Source: Phaseolus vulgaris
Taxonomy: Eukaryota; Streptophyta; Magnoliopsida; Fabales; Fabaceae
Direction: 5' to 3'
Assembly: GCF_000499845.2 (NCBI RefSeq)
Contig: NC_023757.2
Span: 3,196,118 to 3,260,117 of the forward strand
DNA length: 64,000 nt
Made by a program: the position numbers and the translations under genes. Positions 12,301-23,664 of this stretch are shown piece by piece. The notes under the pieces are model-generated. The model was given only the letters and a program-made list of their open reading frames with translations. It had not been told where the DNA came from and ran no database searches. The stretch's first letter is position 1, and each line of letters opens with the position of its first letter.

Positions 12301-12794
12301 AGCAAACCTTTCAGCAAGATTCTGATCACCTGATAAAGGGATGCAGTAATAACAATTATTTACATAAGATTGGATCATTCATGAGAAACAAGTTAACAAA
12401 ACATCAAATGGAAAGAATAATTCTCAATATTACCATGACAACTAATACTACAATGGATGGGTCTTAAGCATGCTGGTCTCTGGTGCCACAGTCTTCTGGT
12501 ACATGTAAGAAGTAGGTTAGTAGCGTGCACGGCTTTGTAATTTTCAGTTCTTGTCAATGTCATAAAAAATTTATAGTCATGTAAAAATTGTATGACATTT
12601 CTGCTGGGAACATATTTCACTCACTGCATTAGCAGCTGCTGATTTGCTTCAGTAGTTGACGATCGGCCTGTTGAAGTACGAAAGTCCCCACTTTGAGTAG
12701 TTTCTGTCAAGTCAAACGGTGAGTGAGGTGCCACTTGGACTCCATGGACACCCTCAAGGGCTCTACTGTGATTCAGTATGCTGTTTTGAGTCAT
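9316..12794 (-). CDS. CREST-superfamily multi-pass membrane protein (ceramidase/PAQR/Per1-like)
   Basis: Exons on the minus strand, in transcript order: about 12794-12618 (putative N-terminal exon), 12329-12251, 12169-12031, 10894-10781 and 9507-9316 (TAA stop). The last four join in frame with GT..AG borders. They encode DQNLAERFANVITSIPFIAL.., ..GVGVASSVYHSSRGRLRKFL, RWVDYTMIATTTV, ..LLMAASAIFLPVNPMMVSVI.. and ..TPYLHAAWHLAAAVGVGTC... Ser-x3-His in ASSVYHSS, Asp in RWVDYT and His-x3-His in LHAAWH make the metal-site signature of the CREST superfamily of membrane hydrolases and receptors. The hydrophobic segments fit a multi-pass membrane protein. The N-terminal exon starts MTQNSILNHSRALEG and is Ser/Thr-rich. 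Its obvious donor (GCA/GTGAGT) leaves phase 2, while the next exon needs phase 1, so a micro-exon or different donor is needed. A CT-rich leader exon probably lies near 14215-14390. Substrate unknown. Confidence 0.78.
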
Positions 12795-13236
12795 GTCCTC
12801 CCCCACAGAAGATCCTGGTCAACTTGAGTACCAGCAAGAAGTTGCTGGCACTGGTTGTTTGGAGAGTGTTGAGTCTAGCCAACAATGCTGTATTAAAAAG
12901 AGAGTATTCGTATTACTTCATAAAATTTGGAACCAGTGCGCATGTAGTTTTAACTTTCTACCACAATCAAATTTTAACATCCAAGCATGAAGAACTGCTA
13001 ATGACAGTGATTATATAACAAATGATCCAAGAATTTGACTCAGGTGACCTTCCACTTTTTAGTGTAATTCGTAATTAATTGGCCAAGATCAGTTGACTTC
13101 AAACTTCAAAATTAAATTTGAGATGAATATCCCTGAATTTATAGAAATTTCTTTGATAGGTCCAATATAAAATTTGTTCGGCATGAACCTCTTACTAGAT
13201 ATGCCTTATGTATACATATCTAAATATATACATATC

Positions 13237-13298
<62 letters not shown>

Positions 13299-14400
13299 AT
13301 CATGACATGAATATCCCAGATTTCGAAAGAATTTCCAATTCAGCACTTAAGATGGCTGAAACTCGATCATCATCTCTCTTCAGATTGTCACAATTAAAAC
13401 AATCTAAACAAATCTCCTAGTAGCTATGTTTCATAGGCACGCAAGTGCTTTTAATTTATTGGTGAACAGAACAAGACAAGGAGAATACACAGGTAGCCGT
13501 TGGTGACAAAATCCCTCTTATGAAAAAATCCAATGCATCAAGATATAACAAAGTTCCTCTAATGGAAAAAACCCAATGAACTAAGATATGAAAAAAAATC
13601 CCTCCTTCACCGTTGCATTGAACTCAGGCAGAAAAGAAATACAAGAATACCATGGTTTGCAATGTGTATCCACTCGATTCAACACGATATACCATTGAGT
13701 TAGTGTTATAAAAGACAAAGAACCAATCCAAGATCAATCCGACAAGCAAGATACATTAGTCGATTCTTACAAATTATTTACAGCATTAATGCACGCAAAT
13801 CAAACTCAAAATCCTATTCCTATTTATAGACCTATATCATAAACTCTCAATCCTAATTATAGGGAAAAAAAACACCGAATACGGAGAGATAATCGAAAAT
13901 GTTACTGCGCATTTTTACGTTTTATGTACTGAATTCAATTCTCATAAAGCTAATCCCCATCCATATTCCTTAAAAATTGTATTAACCAGAAAAAAACCGC
14001 ATTCCATCGCGAGTCTCAACGCAACAACATAACCTACCCAATCATTCATCAAAATTCCTAAAGAAAAAACAACAATATAACCAGCATAATTACTACATGA
14101 AGTTTCCCTTGAATTAAACACCAACAACAGTTAAACCTTGATTTCGCCTGAACTAAAAACCACAAAAAAGAAAAAAAAAAGTTTACAATAGTGCGCGAGA
14201 GAGAGAGAGAGAACCTGAGAATGAATAGGAAGCAATGCAGAGGCGCGTATATAAAGGAGAAGGGTGTGATTGATTTTTGAGTTGATGGGTATTTTGAATT
14301 TTGAGATATAAGAAACAAAAATAAAAAAAGGGAATAGAATAAGAGAGAGGAAGATGCTGCTTACGCAAGAATCTTCCTATTTCCCTCCACGCATATTCGT
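12795..14400 (-). other. Leader intron and probable 5'UTR exon of the CREST gene
   Basis: On the minus strand CATTCTCAG/GTTCTCTCTC near 14215 looks like a donor ending a CT-rich leader exon that runs back to about 14390. The 1.4-kb gap to the putative start codon at 12794 is then a 5'UTR intron, a common arrangement in plants. It holds a TA/GA microsatellite and otherwise unremarkable AT-rich DNA. Confidence 0.45.
13240..13298. repeat. Compound (TA)n(GA)n microsatellite
   Basis: An uninterrupted TA run changes directly into a GA run at about 13272. A shorter GA run lies at 14190-14211. Confidence 0.95.
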
Positions 14401-15659
14401 TTCCTTTTCCAATTTCGCACTACAAAACCCAAAAATACCACTCATTATCTTTCTCTTCCATTTTTGTACTCAATTTTGATTTGTGAGTATTCGTCCTTGT
14501 CTCTTCCCACTGTTTTCTTGTTGTTCTTACGTCTGCAAGGTGACTTGGCATTTCGCAACTTCCTAATTCTACTGTAAATAGTTTTTTTCTTCTTTAAATT
14601 TTTGTGCATAATTAAAATTGGGGTAATTACACGTAAGATACAGAAATTAAGTAAGCAGTTCATAAATTTTTTTATCTATAGAATTTTCGATTTTGACAGT
14701 TATAAATTCTTTTCCTATTTTATCTTTTCTTAATATTTTGTTTTATTAATTTATTTTGATTATATGAACATTTTATAATTTTAAAAATTAATAAAACTTT
14801 TTTTTTAATTTTAAAATTTTATTTTATTTATTTAACTATAGAAGAATGGAGAAATTGTTACGTTAATCTTATTCTTATTTTGTTGTCATCTAACTGATAA
14901 AAGAGTAGAAAAATTGGTTACTTTTCTGTTTTAAATTGAAATTTTTCTTTATTAAATAAGCATCTTTTTAATTTTAAAATTTTGATTCTCCTCTTTAAAA
15001 TAATTTTCTGAAGTAGTTTTGAATGTAGAGTAGTTTTTTAATTTTTTCTCTCTTATTTTATCTCTCTCCTTTCTCAATTTTTTTAAAACCTAAAAACATA
15101 TCTCTCATACATAAAATAAAAAAAATATATATATATATATATATAATAGTATAAATGAAAACTAAAAAATACGAATTCATATGTGACTGTGTTGCCGCTA
15201 TTTGTTATAATTTTTAACTTATCTTTTTTAAAAAATAAATATTAATAGGTACATATATGAAAAAGTTGTATGAATAATTATATATATTTATAGGTATTCA
15301 AATCAATTATATTTATAAATATAATTGATTCAAATTATTGTTTCAATTAATTATCGTATTTTAAATACTATTTATTTTGAAATTTGGTGGTTTTTTTATA
15401 TGTTTATATTTAAAAAATATTTCAAAGTTGACGGAGGACTATTTAGAAAAGAACACATTGAGACTCTAATCAAAGTCATGGTTAGGAGACTAGAGGAGAA
15501 AAAAGACTTTAGAAAACCTTATTTTATGGAAAGTATTTTATTTTATTATATTTATGTATCCTTCTTCTTAGCTTTGTCAAAAAAATGTACATGAATAGTC
15601 TTGTATAAAAAATTGGAAGTTGAAGCGGATTTCATTTGGACTTAATTTGTGTGACTTGG
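14401..15659. other. AT-rich spacer, no gene seen
   Basis: The start of this stretch is presumably the promoter side of the minus-strand CREST gene. The rest is poly-A/T-rich with a (TA)n microsatellite at 15124-15146. Short open frames here show no recognisable domain. Confidence 0.6.
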
Positions 15660-16925
15660 ATGTCAAAATCTAATCTTGAAATTGTGTTAGATTCACAAAA
15701 TGCAGTGTTTGGTAAAAGTTGTTTAGGATATAAACCTAGAAAGAATAACAATGTTAAGAAGTTATCTAGTTTTTTTTTTATTCCTGCTTAAACAAAGTAT
15801 GCTTCTTTTAACAGTTCTAAACATATGCATTCAATATCTTGTTTTTACTACATGAAGAATGGTCATACTTCTACGTCTCGTAGGCTAAAAAATTATCTTG
15901 TTCCAAAAGGTTTAGACAAATGGAAATGTAGTAACTCATTTGGACCTAAAACTAAAGGTGCATACCATCTTTATTGATTTACATATGTTTTGTAGAAAAC
16001 AAAAGAAGGAAAAGTATTAAACCAATTGTATCTTGATAGTGGGTGTTCTAAGCACATGACATGTGATTTATCTCAGTTTGTTATGTTGAAACTGAAATCA
16101 GAAGGGTATATTACCTATGGTGACAACAACCGTGGGAGAAAGGTTTTTGGAAGAGGAGATATTAGAACTAAAGCATCAACCGTCATCAAAATATGTTCTT
16201 TATGTTGAAGGGTTGAAACACAATCTTCTCAGCATTAGTCAACTTTGTGACAAGGGATACAAGATGAACTTGAATCAAGTGGTTTAAGAACCACACTTCA
16301 GAAAAATCAATTAATTGATTTAGAAACAACTGATTCTATTTCTGTTGAAGGACAAACTGTAAATCCATAATTGCTCAGAGAATGGAGAACTCCCAAAGAT
16401 CTAACCCTGGATAATGTCATTGGGAATATTGAGAAGGGTGTATACATCTACAAGTTGCCATCTAGATCAAGATAATGTTGGAAAGTCAATGGATCAAACC
16501 AAGTATAGAGGTTTGATAGATTTACTATTGTATCTTACCGCAAGTAGACTAGATATAATGATTGTTGTTTGCATATGTGCAAGGTTCCCATCTGCACCAA
16601 ATGAGTCGCATTACAATGTTGCCAAAAGGATTTTGAAGTACTTGCAAGGAACTAAGGAAGTTGGTTTGTGGTATCCTTGTCAAGTTTCTTTAAACTTAAT
16701 TGACTATTGTGACTTTGATTTTGCATGATGTAAGATTAACAAAAAAGGTACAAGTGGAACTTGTCATTTGTTTGGTTCAAGCTTAATCTCATGGCATTGC
16801 AAGAAGAAAACTTGTGTGGTTTTGTCAACAGCTGAAGCTGAATACTTAGCTACAGGGAGTTGCTGTGATAATACAAGTGTCATGAATTTGACAAAGAATC
16901 CTATCATGCATTCACACACATAAAT
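15660..16925 (+). mobile_element. Internally deleted Ty1/copia polyprotein remnant
   Basis: In order it shows: a degenerate gag zinc knuckle near 15838 (CFYYMKNGHTSTSRR, second Cys changed to Tyr and last Cys to Arg); the protease motif YLDSGCSKHMTCDLSQF from 16023; the conserved VEGLKHNLLSISQLCDKGYK at about 16206; the start of the RT region (LLREWRTPKDLTLDNVIGNI) at about 16370; and then, directly, the C-terminal RT/RNase H part (KYRGLIDLLLYLTASRLDIM, later GTSGTCHLFGSSLISWHCKK and LSTAEAEYLATGSCC). Integrase and most of RT are missing, the break in RT being close to 16435. Frameshifts and stops (for example at 16206 and 16726) confirm it is dead. A later scrap NLTKNPIMHSHT shows a second internal deletion. 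Confidence 0.9.
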
Positions 16926-17405
16926 AAAACCATAACTCAATTATAAGTGATATAGGTTACTAGTACAAAATCAATTTATATCTCATAATAACTATTCAAT
17001 GTCTTCTTATCAGTCTGAATTCAAGAAAACCTATAAATAAGTGATAACTTTCAAGAAGTACTATCTCAACTCTTCATACTCATAAATATCATATACTTTT
17101 TCGAACTTGAGCGTTAGAGTTTTTTTACAATTAGACCTCCCGTCTCTCAGTCAACACAACAAAGCTCGATCAACAAATTTTCTTTCTCTTTTCTACCTTG
17201 ATCCTCTCCTAATCCATTTTTGGTAACAACAAAGCCCATTAAGGTTTCCTCTCCAAATTTGTTTTCGTTTGTGCCAATTTCAAACGCAAGTGAAGCCACC
17301 ATGTGGCATTTTGTTCTTCGCTAACCCATTCACATGCAAAAATCAAGTTTGCATGCAAGGAGGCCACCATGTGGTGTGACTTTTTGGCAGTAGATTTAAT
17401 GTTTT
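16926..17405 (+). other. LTR-like scrap and spacer before the Mutator-like element
   Basis: The stretch around 17095-17200 (GAACTTGAGCGTTAGAGT.., ACCTCCCGTCTCTCAG) resembles the end of a Ty3/gypsy-type LTR and is the plus-strand counterpart of ACTCCGACGCTCAAGTCAGC near 17866. A short direct repeat, GGCCACCATGTGG-like, occurs at 17295 and 17362. No gene is seen. Confidence 0.4.
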
Positions 17406-17651
17406 GGCAAATTCTCCCTGCACCTTAATGCCTCCTTCCTGCACCTCCATTACTCAAAATAAAATTACATTTTTATCCTTTACTAAACCTTAAAATATTA
17501 AAATTCTATTTCTCTATTCCCATCCCATTTGCAAGGTCGAAGGAAGCGTAGTGAAGGTAAGTTCTTCTCTTCTAAATGTGCTGTCACCATTTTGCATTTT
17601 CTGTGTTTTTTTTCGCTTTGTTTAAGTGTCGAATATACAGACCATGTACAA

Positions 17652-17710
17652 TTTTTATTAATATATCGGTTTGAACATTCGGTATGTATAAATCGGTATA
17701 TTAATAAAAA
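17652..17710. repeat. AT-rich hairpin
   Basis: Arms TTTTTATTAATATATCGGTT (17652-17671) and AAATCGGTATATTAATAAAA (from 17690) pair at about 18 of 21 positions around an 18-base loop. A shorter hairpin with the same TTTTTAATATCGG arm lies at 18265-18300, on the far side of the LTR-like stretch. Confidence 0.75.
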
Positions 17711-17809
17711 AATATATACCAATTTGTACCTGAAAGGATATTGGAGGCCAAGTAATCTTAATCCACGTCGATACACTCTTTACTTCACTCTTGGTTATCC
17801 TATTCTTCA

Positions 17810-18205
17810 CGTATCCTTTCTTCTTCGCGTGTCTCAGTCGGCCGGCGGGTACCTGTGATTGCACTCCGACGCTCAAGTCAGCGATGATGCTTAAGTGAGA
17901 ATTATCTGATATATGAAAAACGTACCTTTTTTCCTTTCAGCAGTCCCTTTAGTAGGTTGACTTGGGCCTTGGCCATGTGGGTCAAGCAGCTGACAGTTAG
18001 AGACGTGCTTAGTGGTCTCTGGGTCGTGTTTGATGGTTTCCTGAGATCCAGGGAGTGTTCCCGAAAATCCAGGGAATGTTAACGTGTTTGACTTACTCAG
18101 CGGGAATTATAACTATTCATTCCACGTGTAACCACGTTCTTTATTTAATTAAGTCATTTAACGCAAACCATTCGGTCGTCCGATGCCGACCGGTACACAA
18201 TTCAT
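17810..18205 (-). mobile_element. LTR-retrotransposon fragment (gypsy-type LTR), nested
   Basis: GC-richer than its surroundings, with words ACTCCGACGCTCAAGTCAGC, CATTCGGTCGTCCGATGCCG and a GGGTACCTG motif. A related stretch at 46920-47520 has GGGAGTACCTGCAGAAGGCA, CTCAAGTCAGC and GGTCGACTCGG. No coding domain is present, so the family is inferred only from these LTR-like words. Confidence 0.45.
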
Positions 18206-18264
18206 AAATTCCAGTATATGTATATCTGAATTCGATTATACCATTGTTTGTTCCATGCACTTCT

Positions 18265-18300
18265 TTTTTAATATCGGTATGTACATTCCAATATTAAAAA
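18265..18300. repeat. Second hairpin, partner of 17652-17710
   Basis: Arms TTTTTAATATCGG and CCAATATTAAAAA flank TATGTACATT. It is related in sequence to the hairpin 600 bp upstream. Confidence 0.6.
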
Positions 18301-18579
18301 ACAAGAGGATTCCATGAAACGCACGTATATATCATGAAAATGAAAAAAAAAATGGGATAAAAACACACAGAACTCATCGCAGGTCCCTTCGACCACCACC
18401 TATAACCACCACTTACAACCATATACACCAGCAATGAAGGAGAGAGCTCAAAGCAAGAAGAAGTGACCCCATAGCCACAAAACCCTCAAATATAGGATCA
18501 AGGGTATATTTGCAATTTTCAAATTATATAGAGGTGCATGAAGGAGGCATTGAGGTGCAAGCAGGGAAGTTCTGGGGCC

Positions 18580-20924
18580 ATTTTTGCTTTTGGCGACCCC
18601 TTTATTCATTCAACCTCCACTGTCAATGTTTAAATTTGGGCCTTCGCATTGGCCCAGTTTGCTATGCTTTCTTTCATTTTGACACCCGATCCAGCAAGTT
18701 GTTTCAATTAGCCAAGAAAATTTTCTATATGGCACTCATTGATTTTACATACACGCCCCACCAACTTTTCTTATTCTAAACCATACATTTGGCCCAATAT
18801 TTCAGCTATTTGCCACATGTTTTTTACTTTTTGAGAAAATAATAATAATCAATATAACTTTTTGCACTTATGTGCATGACCGTCCGCATCATCTCTTATT
18901 TAATATTTTCCTAAAAATTATTTTCTTCTAAATAAATTCACGCAAACCGTATATAATATTGGTATATAGTTTATACAATTTCTGCTTACTATATGATTCA
19001 TAAGTCGTTTGCGTTATCTTATACTCCAAGAATCATAAAAAAATAAAATCCCCAACTATTAAAACTATTAGAAACTTCAAGAAAAATATCAACATAGACA
19101 TTTGTGTTACTATTAAAACTACATGACTCTTAATTTTCCATTATTGTGAATGAAAATTTGTAGAAACAAGCTTAATCCTGGTTGGATTCAAATAAAAATC
19201 CTGATTGGTTAAATTCTATTTTGGTTTTCTTGTAGTTTTTCGTAATAAACTATGATAGAATCTATCTTTTTGTTTTTCAAAGCCTTTTGTTTGTCGTCCC
19301 TTTGTGATCCCGGTTGCAAAAATCCTTATACTATCCTTATCTTGAGTTTCCCAACATAGATCCTCATAGTAGAATTGCTCCTACTCTTGCTTACTTCTTT
19401 TTGGACTTTTTCTTTCCTTTCTTTCAAAAGCCTAATTTTTCCCTCAAGAATGACAAGTTTAGCCTCTTTTCAAATCTTTTCGTTTTTTTTCATGAGGGCT
19501 TCTTGTTTTCTCCATAGTTTAGTGATATTTAAGTTCATAAACTAAGTGTGTTAAACTCGTAGGATAAGTACTTTAATCACTATCATATGGTGAAAGGTTT
19601 TTATATATATTTGAATCAAAGGTTTATTAAACCTCGAAAGAAACCAATGAAGACTTTAACCTAGTTCCAAACTTCTATGTAACAAGGCTAGCCTTTGGAA
19701 CTTTCCAAGTTCCTATACCTAAACGTAAAAGATTGCAAAGAATAAAACTAGATGACTCCTAATGGTAAAGCTTGCTAGTACTTGTGAGCTTCCAAGACAC
19801 TTTCACCATCTACATGTGTTTTCAATTACAAGTAAGTCAACACTTGGCATATGGAAGAACACCAAATATTCCTCCAAGACACCCAAGGTAAAAAGGCTTG
19901 TTGCTTTGAGTTATTAACACGCTAGACACTAGTTCTTATTTGATATATAGAGAATATTTGAAATAAGGAACGCTATCCAAAAAGATTTTTCAAATATAAA
20001 GAGGCATATTAGACAATCTCAAAGGATTGGATCACTTGTCTTGATAAGAATGTCTTGTCAAACTATCCTATTACTCATGAATACATTAGAAGGTCTTGTC
20101 AGACGGTTCCAAAAGAGACAACATGTTGGATGAATACAAAGACACAAAGAAAGCTCAATTATATAGTGTTTTATAAACTCATCATACACTCACTAAAGCT
20201 TACACTTGACAAACGATCACTTTAGTTTTTACTCATCAGATGATCTGTTACATCAAGGAGTGTATATACTTAATTCTTACATTATTGAAATGTTTTATGA
20301 CATTGTTCATATGTTTCTGAATCTTCTTTAACATTATTAAATAATAGAAAATACTATTTTTAAACAAGATTAATGATTACAAATTTTGGAATGTTTTTGT
20401 ATTTGAGAACGTAACAATGCATATTGAAAATCTCAAATATCATTTGCTTAAATGTTTTTGAATGAATTTTTTTCTTATAATGATTATAAATGATTTTGAA
20501 CACAAACTATCCATTTAGAATTAAATTTAAACTTGTATTGGAAAGTTTTTCAAATGAAGAGTGTTTTAACTAGAAAGTTTTTGAAAAACAGAACACGTTC
20601 ATTTTCAATATAAAGAGATCTTTAAAAATAGATTTTGTAAGAAGATATCCAAGTTAAAATGTAATTATACTTCAACATTCAAATTTTATATTAACTTGGA
20701 AAGTAATTGAAAAAGGATTTACAAACAAATACATGAGAAAATATAGACTTTGACAATTCATAAAATATGAAAAATATTATTTTAGTGTTACCCATAACTT
20801 ATTATGTTAATTATAATGTTAACTGATATTGTTTCCATAAATTATCAAGAGATCATACAGATGCGTATAAAGATGATTGAAAAAATTTCTTTATCAAGGA
20901 TTTAAAGGGAAAACGATTTTCATT
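18580..20924. other. Gene-free AT-rich stretch, probably retroelement debris
   Basis: No exon or conserved protein motif is recognised. The parts at 19620-20250 (for example AGGTCTTGTCAGACGGTTCC near 20090) look like LTR or untranslated internal sequence of an old retroelement, but I cannot name it. The open frame at 19314-19517 is low-complexity and is not called a gene. Confidence 0.45.
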
Positions 20925-21660
20925 GAGAAGTGAGATTCGTGCAGATGAAGATCAAAGACATATCAAGTTGTTGTGAGAAAATATATACAAAGGGAAAGAA
21001 GATTTGAAGTATAAACAAATGATACAATGAAGGCTCATATCTAAACATTCCTTTTCGAGCACCTGGTACGAAGCTAATGATGAACAGTACAAAAAAGAAA
21101 AGATGAAAGTCTATAATCGTCAAAGCCTCAACAATCACATCCATTCAATTAAAGAAGTATTTTGAAGAGTAAATATATGCTTATGGACGCAAAGATTACA
21201 TCAAAGCAATTATTTCCATTTCAAGCGTCTACTGCAATAAAGGAACAAGAACATGGCATATATCATCAGTTGAACTAGCTAAGATGATTCAAGCTTCAAC
21301 GTTTCACTTTATACAAATAAAGAAACTATTTGAAGAGCAAGTAATTGTTTAAAGACGTGAAGAATGGATTAGAGCTCAAGTTTCCATTTCGAACGTCTAA
21401 TATATTGAAGATGAAGATCAAGGTGGTATTCTGATCGATATGAAGTTAAGAATATTAAAACTACAATATTCATATTTGAGAAATACAGAGAAAGAATTTG
21501 GAAGGCCTCACACGTCAAAGACGCGCAAAGATCAATCAAAGCAAAAATTTCTATATTGAGTGTCTAACGACTATAATAAAGAATGAAGAACAAAATACTT
21601 CAACGATCATAATCTAAATGTTATTTAAAGACCATGAAGATGAATAACACAAAAATGAAT
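20925..21660. repeat. Degenerate tandem repeat of about 170 bp, four units
   Basis: The phrase TTTCCATTTCRAGCGTCTA recurs in decayed form at about 21045, 21217, 21393 and 21552. It is preceded each time by AAAGAAnTATTTGAAGAG-like sequence and GACGCAAAGATnnAnnAAAGC. Spacing is 160-175 bp. Such internal repeats are common in non-coding parts of plant LTR elements; which element is unknown. Confidence 0.65.
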
Positions 21661-22110
21661 GTATATATAATGAAAAAGAAACGCCATTGCTTAGTGATAT
21701 TTATTTGTGTGATTAAGATAGTGTTATAAAAGTTACATATGTTATTGTAGAGTGATTTGTGAAATTGGGTAGTGAGCCAAACATTGCAAACTCTTCACAC
21801 TATAAAGTATATATACTTGTAAGATATTATTGTTCTCTCATTAGAGAGTTTTCTCATTATTAAAAGATCTTGATCTCATAGGGAGACTAAGACTGATTGT
21901 TTGGAGAGGTAGATAATACTTCATGTACCTAGAGAGATAGAGAATAATTGGTGTACCCGGAAAGGTAGAGAATATATGATATATTTGGAGAGATAAAAAA
22001 TACTTAAAAATATCATATATCTAATTTAATATCAAAACTCAAATGTGATTTGCAAATATTCTCGTAAATCTAATATCTAAACTCAAATGTAATTTGTACA
22101 TGAAGAAGTA
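21661..22110. mobile_element. LTR-like tail with a 28-bp tandem repeat (21903-22005)
   Basis: After the 170-bp units comes sequence resembling the R/U5 end of an LTR (..CATTATTAAAAGATCTTGATC..). Then about four 28-bp units follow at 21903-22005: GGAGAGGTAGATAATACTTC, GAGAGATAGAGAATAATTGG, GAAAGGTAGAGAATATATGA and GAGAGATAAAAAATACTT starts. Confidence 0.5.
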
Positions 22111-22254
22111 ACCATTCATTTTTTGAAAACAAAATAATAATTTGTATTTCAAACTTTGTGAACATTCACTTTTGAGATGACCATTCATTTTCTGAAAACA
22201 AAATAATAATAATTATTTGTATTTCAAACTTTGTGCACATTCACTTTTGAGATG
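22111..22254. repeat. Tandem duplication, 69 bp + 75 bp
   Basis: Both copies start ACCATTCATTTT and end CATTCACTTTTGAGATG. The second has a 6-bp AAT/ATT expansion in the middle. Only a few base differences separate them, so the event is fairly recent. Confidence 0.9.
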
Positions 22255-23664
22255 AAAAAGTTTCGACTTTCACCTTTATAAAAGTAAAGAATTTTTTATA
22301 AAATCAAAATTAAAGCATATTACTTTTATAGAACTAAAAATATATTTAAGCTTATTTTTATATAATAAATTACTTTTAACATTTATTTTATCATTCAAAA
22401 TATTTTAATATATTTAAAATTAAATTAAACTTGTAAAGGTACGCATTTTTTACTTTTAAGTATTTTGTATCCTTAAAAGTAAATTTATCTGAGTAATTTA
22501 ATTTTATAAATATTTTTATTATACTTTTACAAATGTACCTTTTAAGATATAAAAGTTACAAAACAACTTCTCGTTTATTTTTTAAACTCTTATTTATTTT
22601 AATTAAAGCTTTACTTCACCAAACAAAACCTACGATGTGGAAATTTCGTTGAAGAATAAAAAGAAAAGCAAAAGGTGATTGATTGATTGAAATGAACGGT
22701 CGCCAGTTAAAGAGTTCAATATGCCATCTCCAACCTTTTTTCTCGCAAAGATGGATGCTTCACCAAACACCAAAAGAATACTCTTTCAACTTCTTAAACT
22801 TTTTCTCAGAGACACTTGGAATACGTAACTATCAATTATTAACTATTACGCTTTTTTTTTAAACAAGTATAGGGACATTTGTCAAAATTAAGCATTAAAA
22901 AGATACTATTAGATTGTACTTTTGACTTTCATTACATATAAAATTTGGATCTCAGAACTATACAATTCTCTCCCAAGAGAGACACTGTGCATCCTTCTGT
23001 TTTGGTCATTTTTATATACTTTGTAGTTCTCATTTTTGTTCTTACATTGATTTTATCAGTCTCTTCTGTTGGACTAATAACAAACCAAAAACACTATAAA
23101 AAGTTAAACGACTTTTGAGAGAAAAAAATTCTAGTCATGGTTTCTAATATATATTGATATATAATATTTCTAACATAATCACACCCCAATAATTTTGTTT
23201 CCTCAATAAGGACAAAAATGTTCTAAAAAATACTTGGTTATCCCTTCTCTACTTACTATGAAACCAAAACTATGAAATCAAAAACAGGGTAGATGAGGAG
23301 ATTTCCTTTTGCTATGTTCCAATTTTGGTTCACCAACCCACAGAATATTTGAAAGTAAATTTAAAGCATGAGCTGGCTAGTCAAACACGTGTCTTGCAAA
23401 AAACAAAAATGTTGTTCTTTACTTTGTGAGAAAGGAGCGGCATGATTCGGCGCATCCAACTCTCACAATTCGTCACAACTTGCAGGTGTAAACAAAAGAA
23501 GCTTCAATGAATCCAAAAAAATAAAACAACTTCATTGATGCAATAGTTCGGAAGTGAAACATAATATCATATGCCGAAACAAAATAACAACAATAATAAT
23601 AATGATGAAGAAAAAAACATTACAAAAATTGTCCACAACTTGAACTTGAATTTGATTGAATTAA
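22255..23664. other. AT-rich spacer and 3' flank of the minus-strand DUF7054 gene
   Basis: No gene is recognised. The last 150-200 bases should be 3'UTR of the gene ending at 23665. Confidence 0.6.

Larger units (their letters stand above)
17406..18579. mobile_element. Mutator-like/MITE element with about 45-bp inverted termini, host to a nested LTR scrap
   Basis: The left end reads GGCAAATTCTCCCTGCACC, then TTAATGCCTCCTTCCTGCACC. The reverse complement of the right end reads GGCCCCAGAACTTCCCTGC and then CACCTCAATGCCTCCTTCATG, so the two ends are inverted repeats carrying paired CCTGCACC words. Two other copies of the family occur at 40239 and 43900. No clean target duplication is visible here. 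The interior has an exon-like GAAG/GTAAGTTC near 17556 and an inserted LTR-like stretch. Assignment to Mutator rests mainly on the 9-bp duplication of the 40239 copy. Confidence 0.65.
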
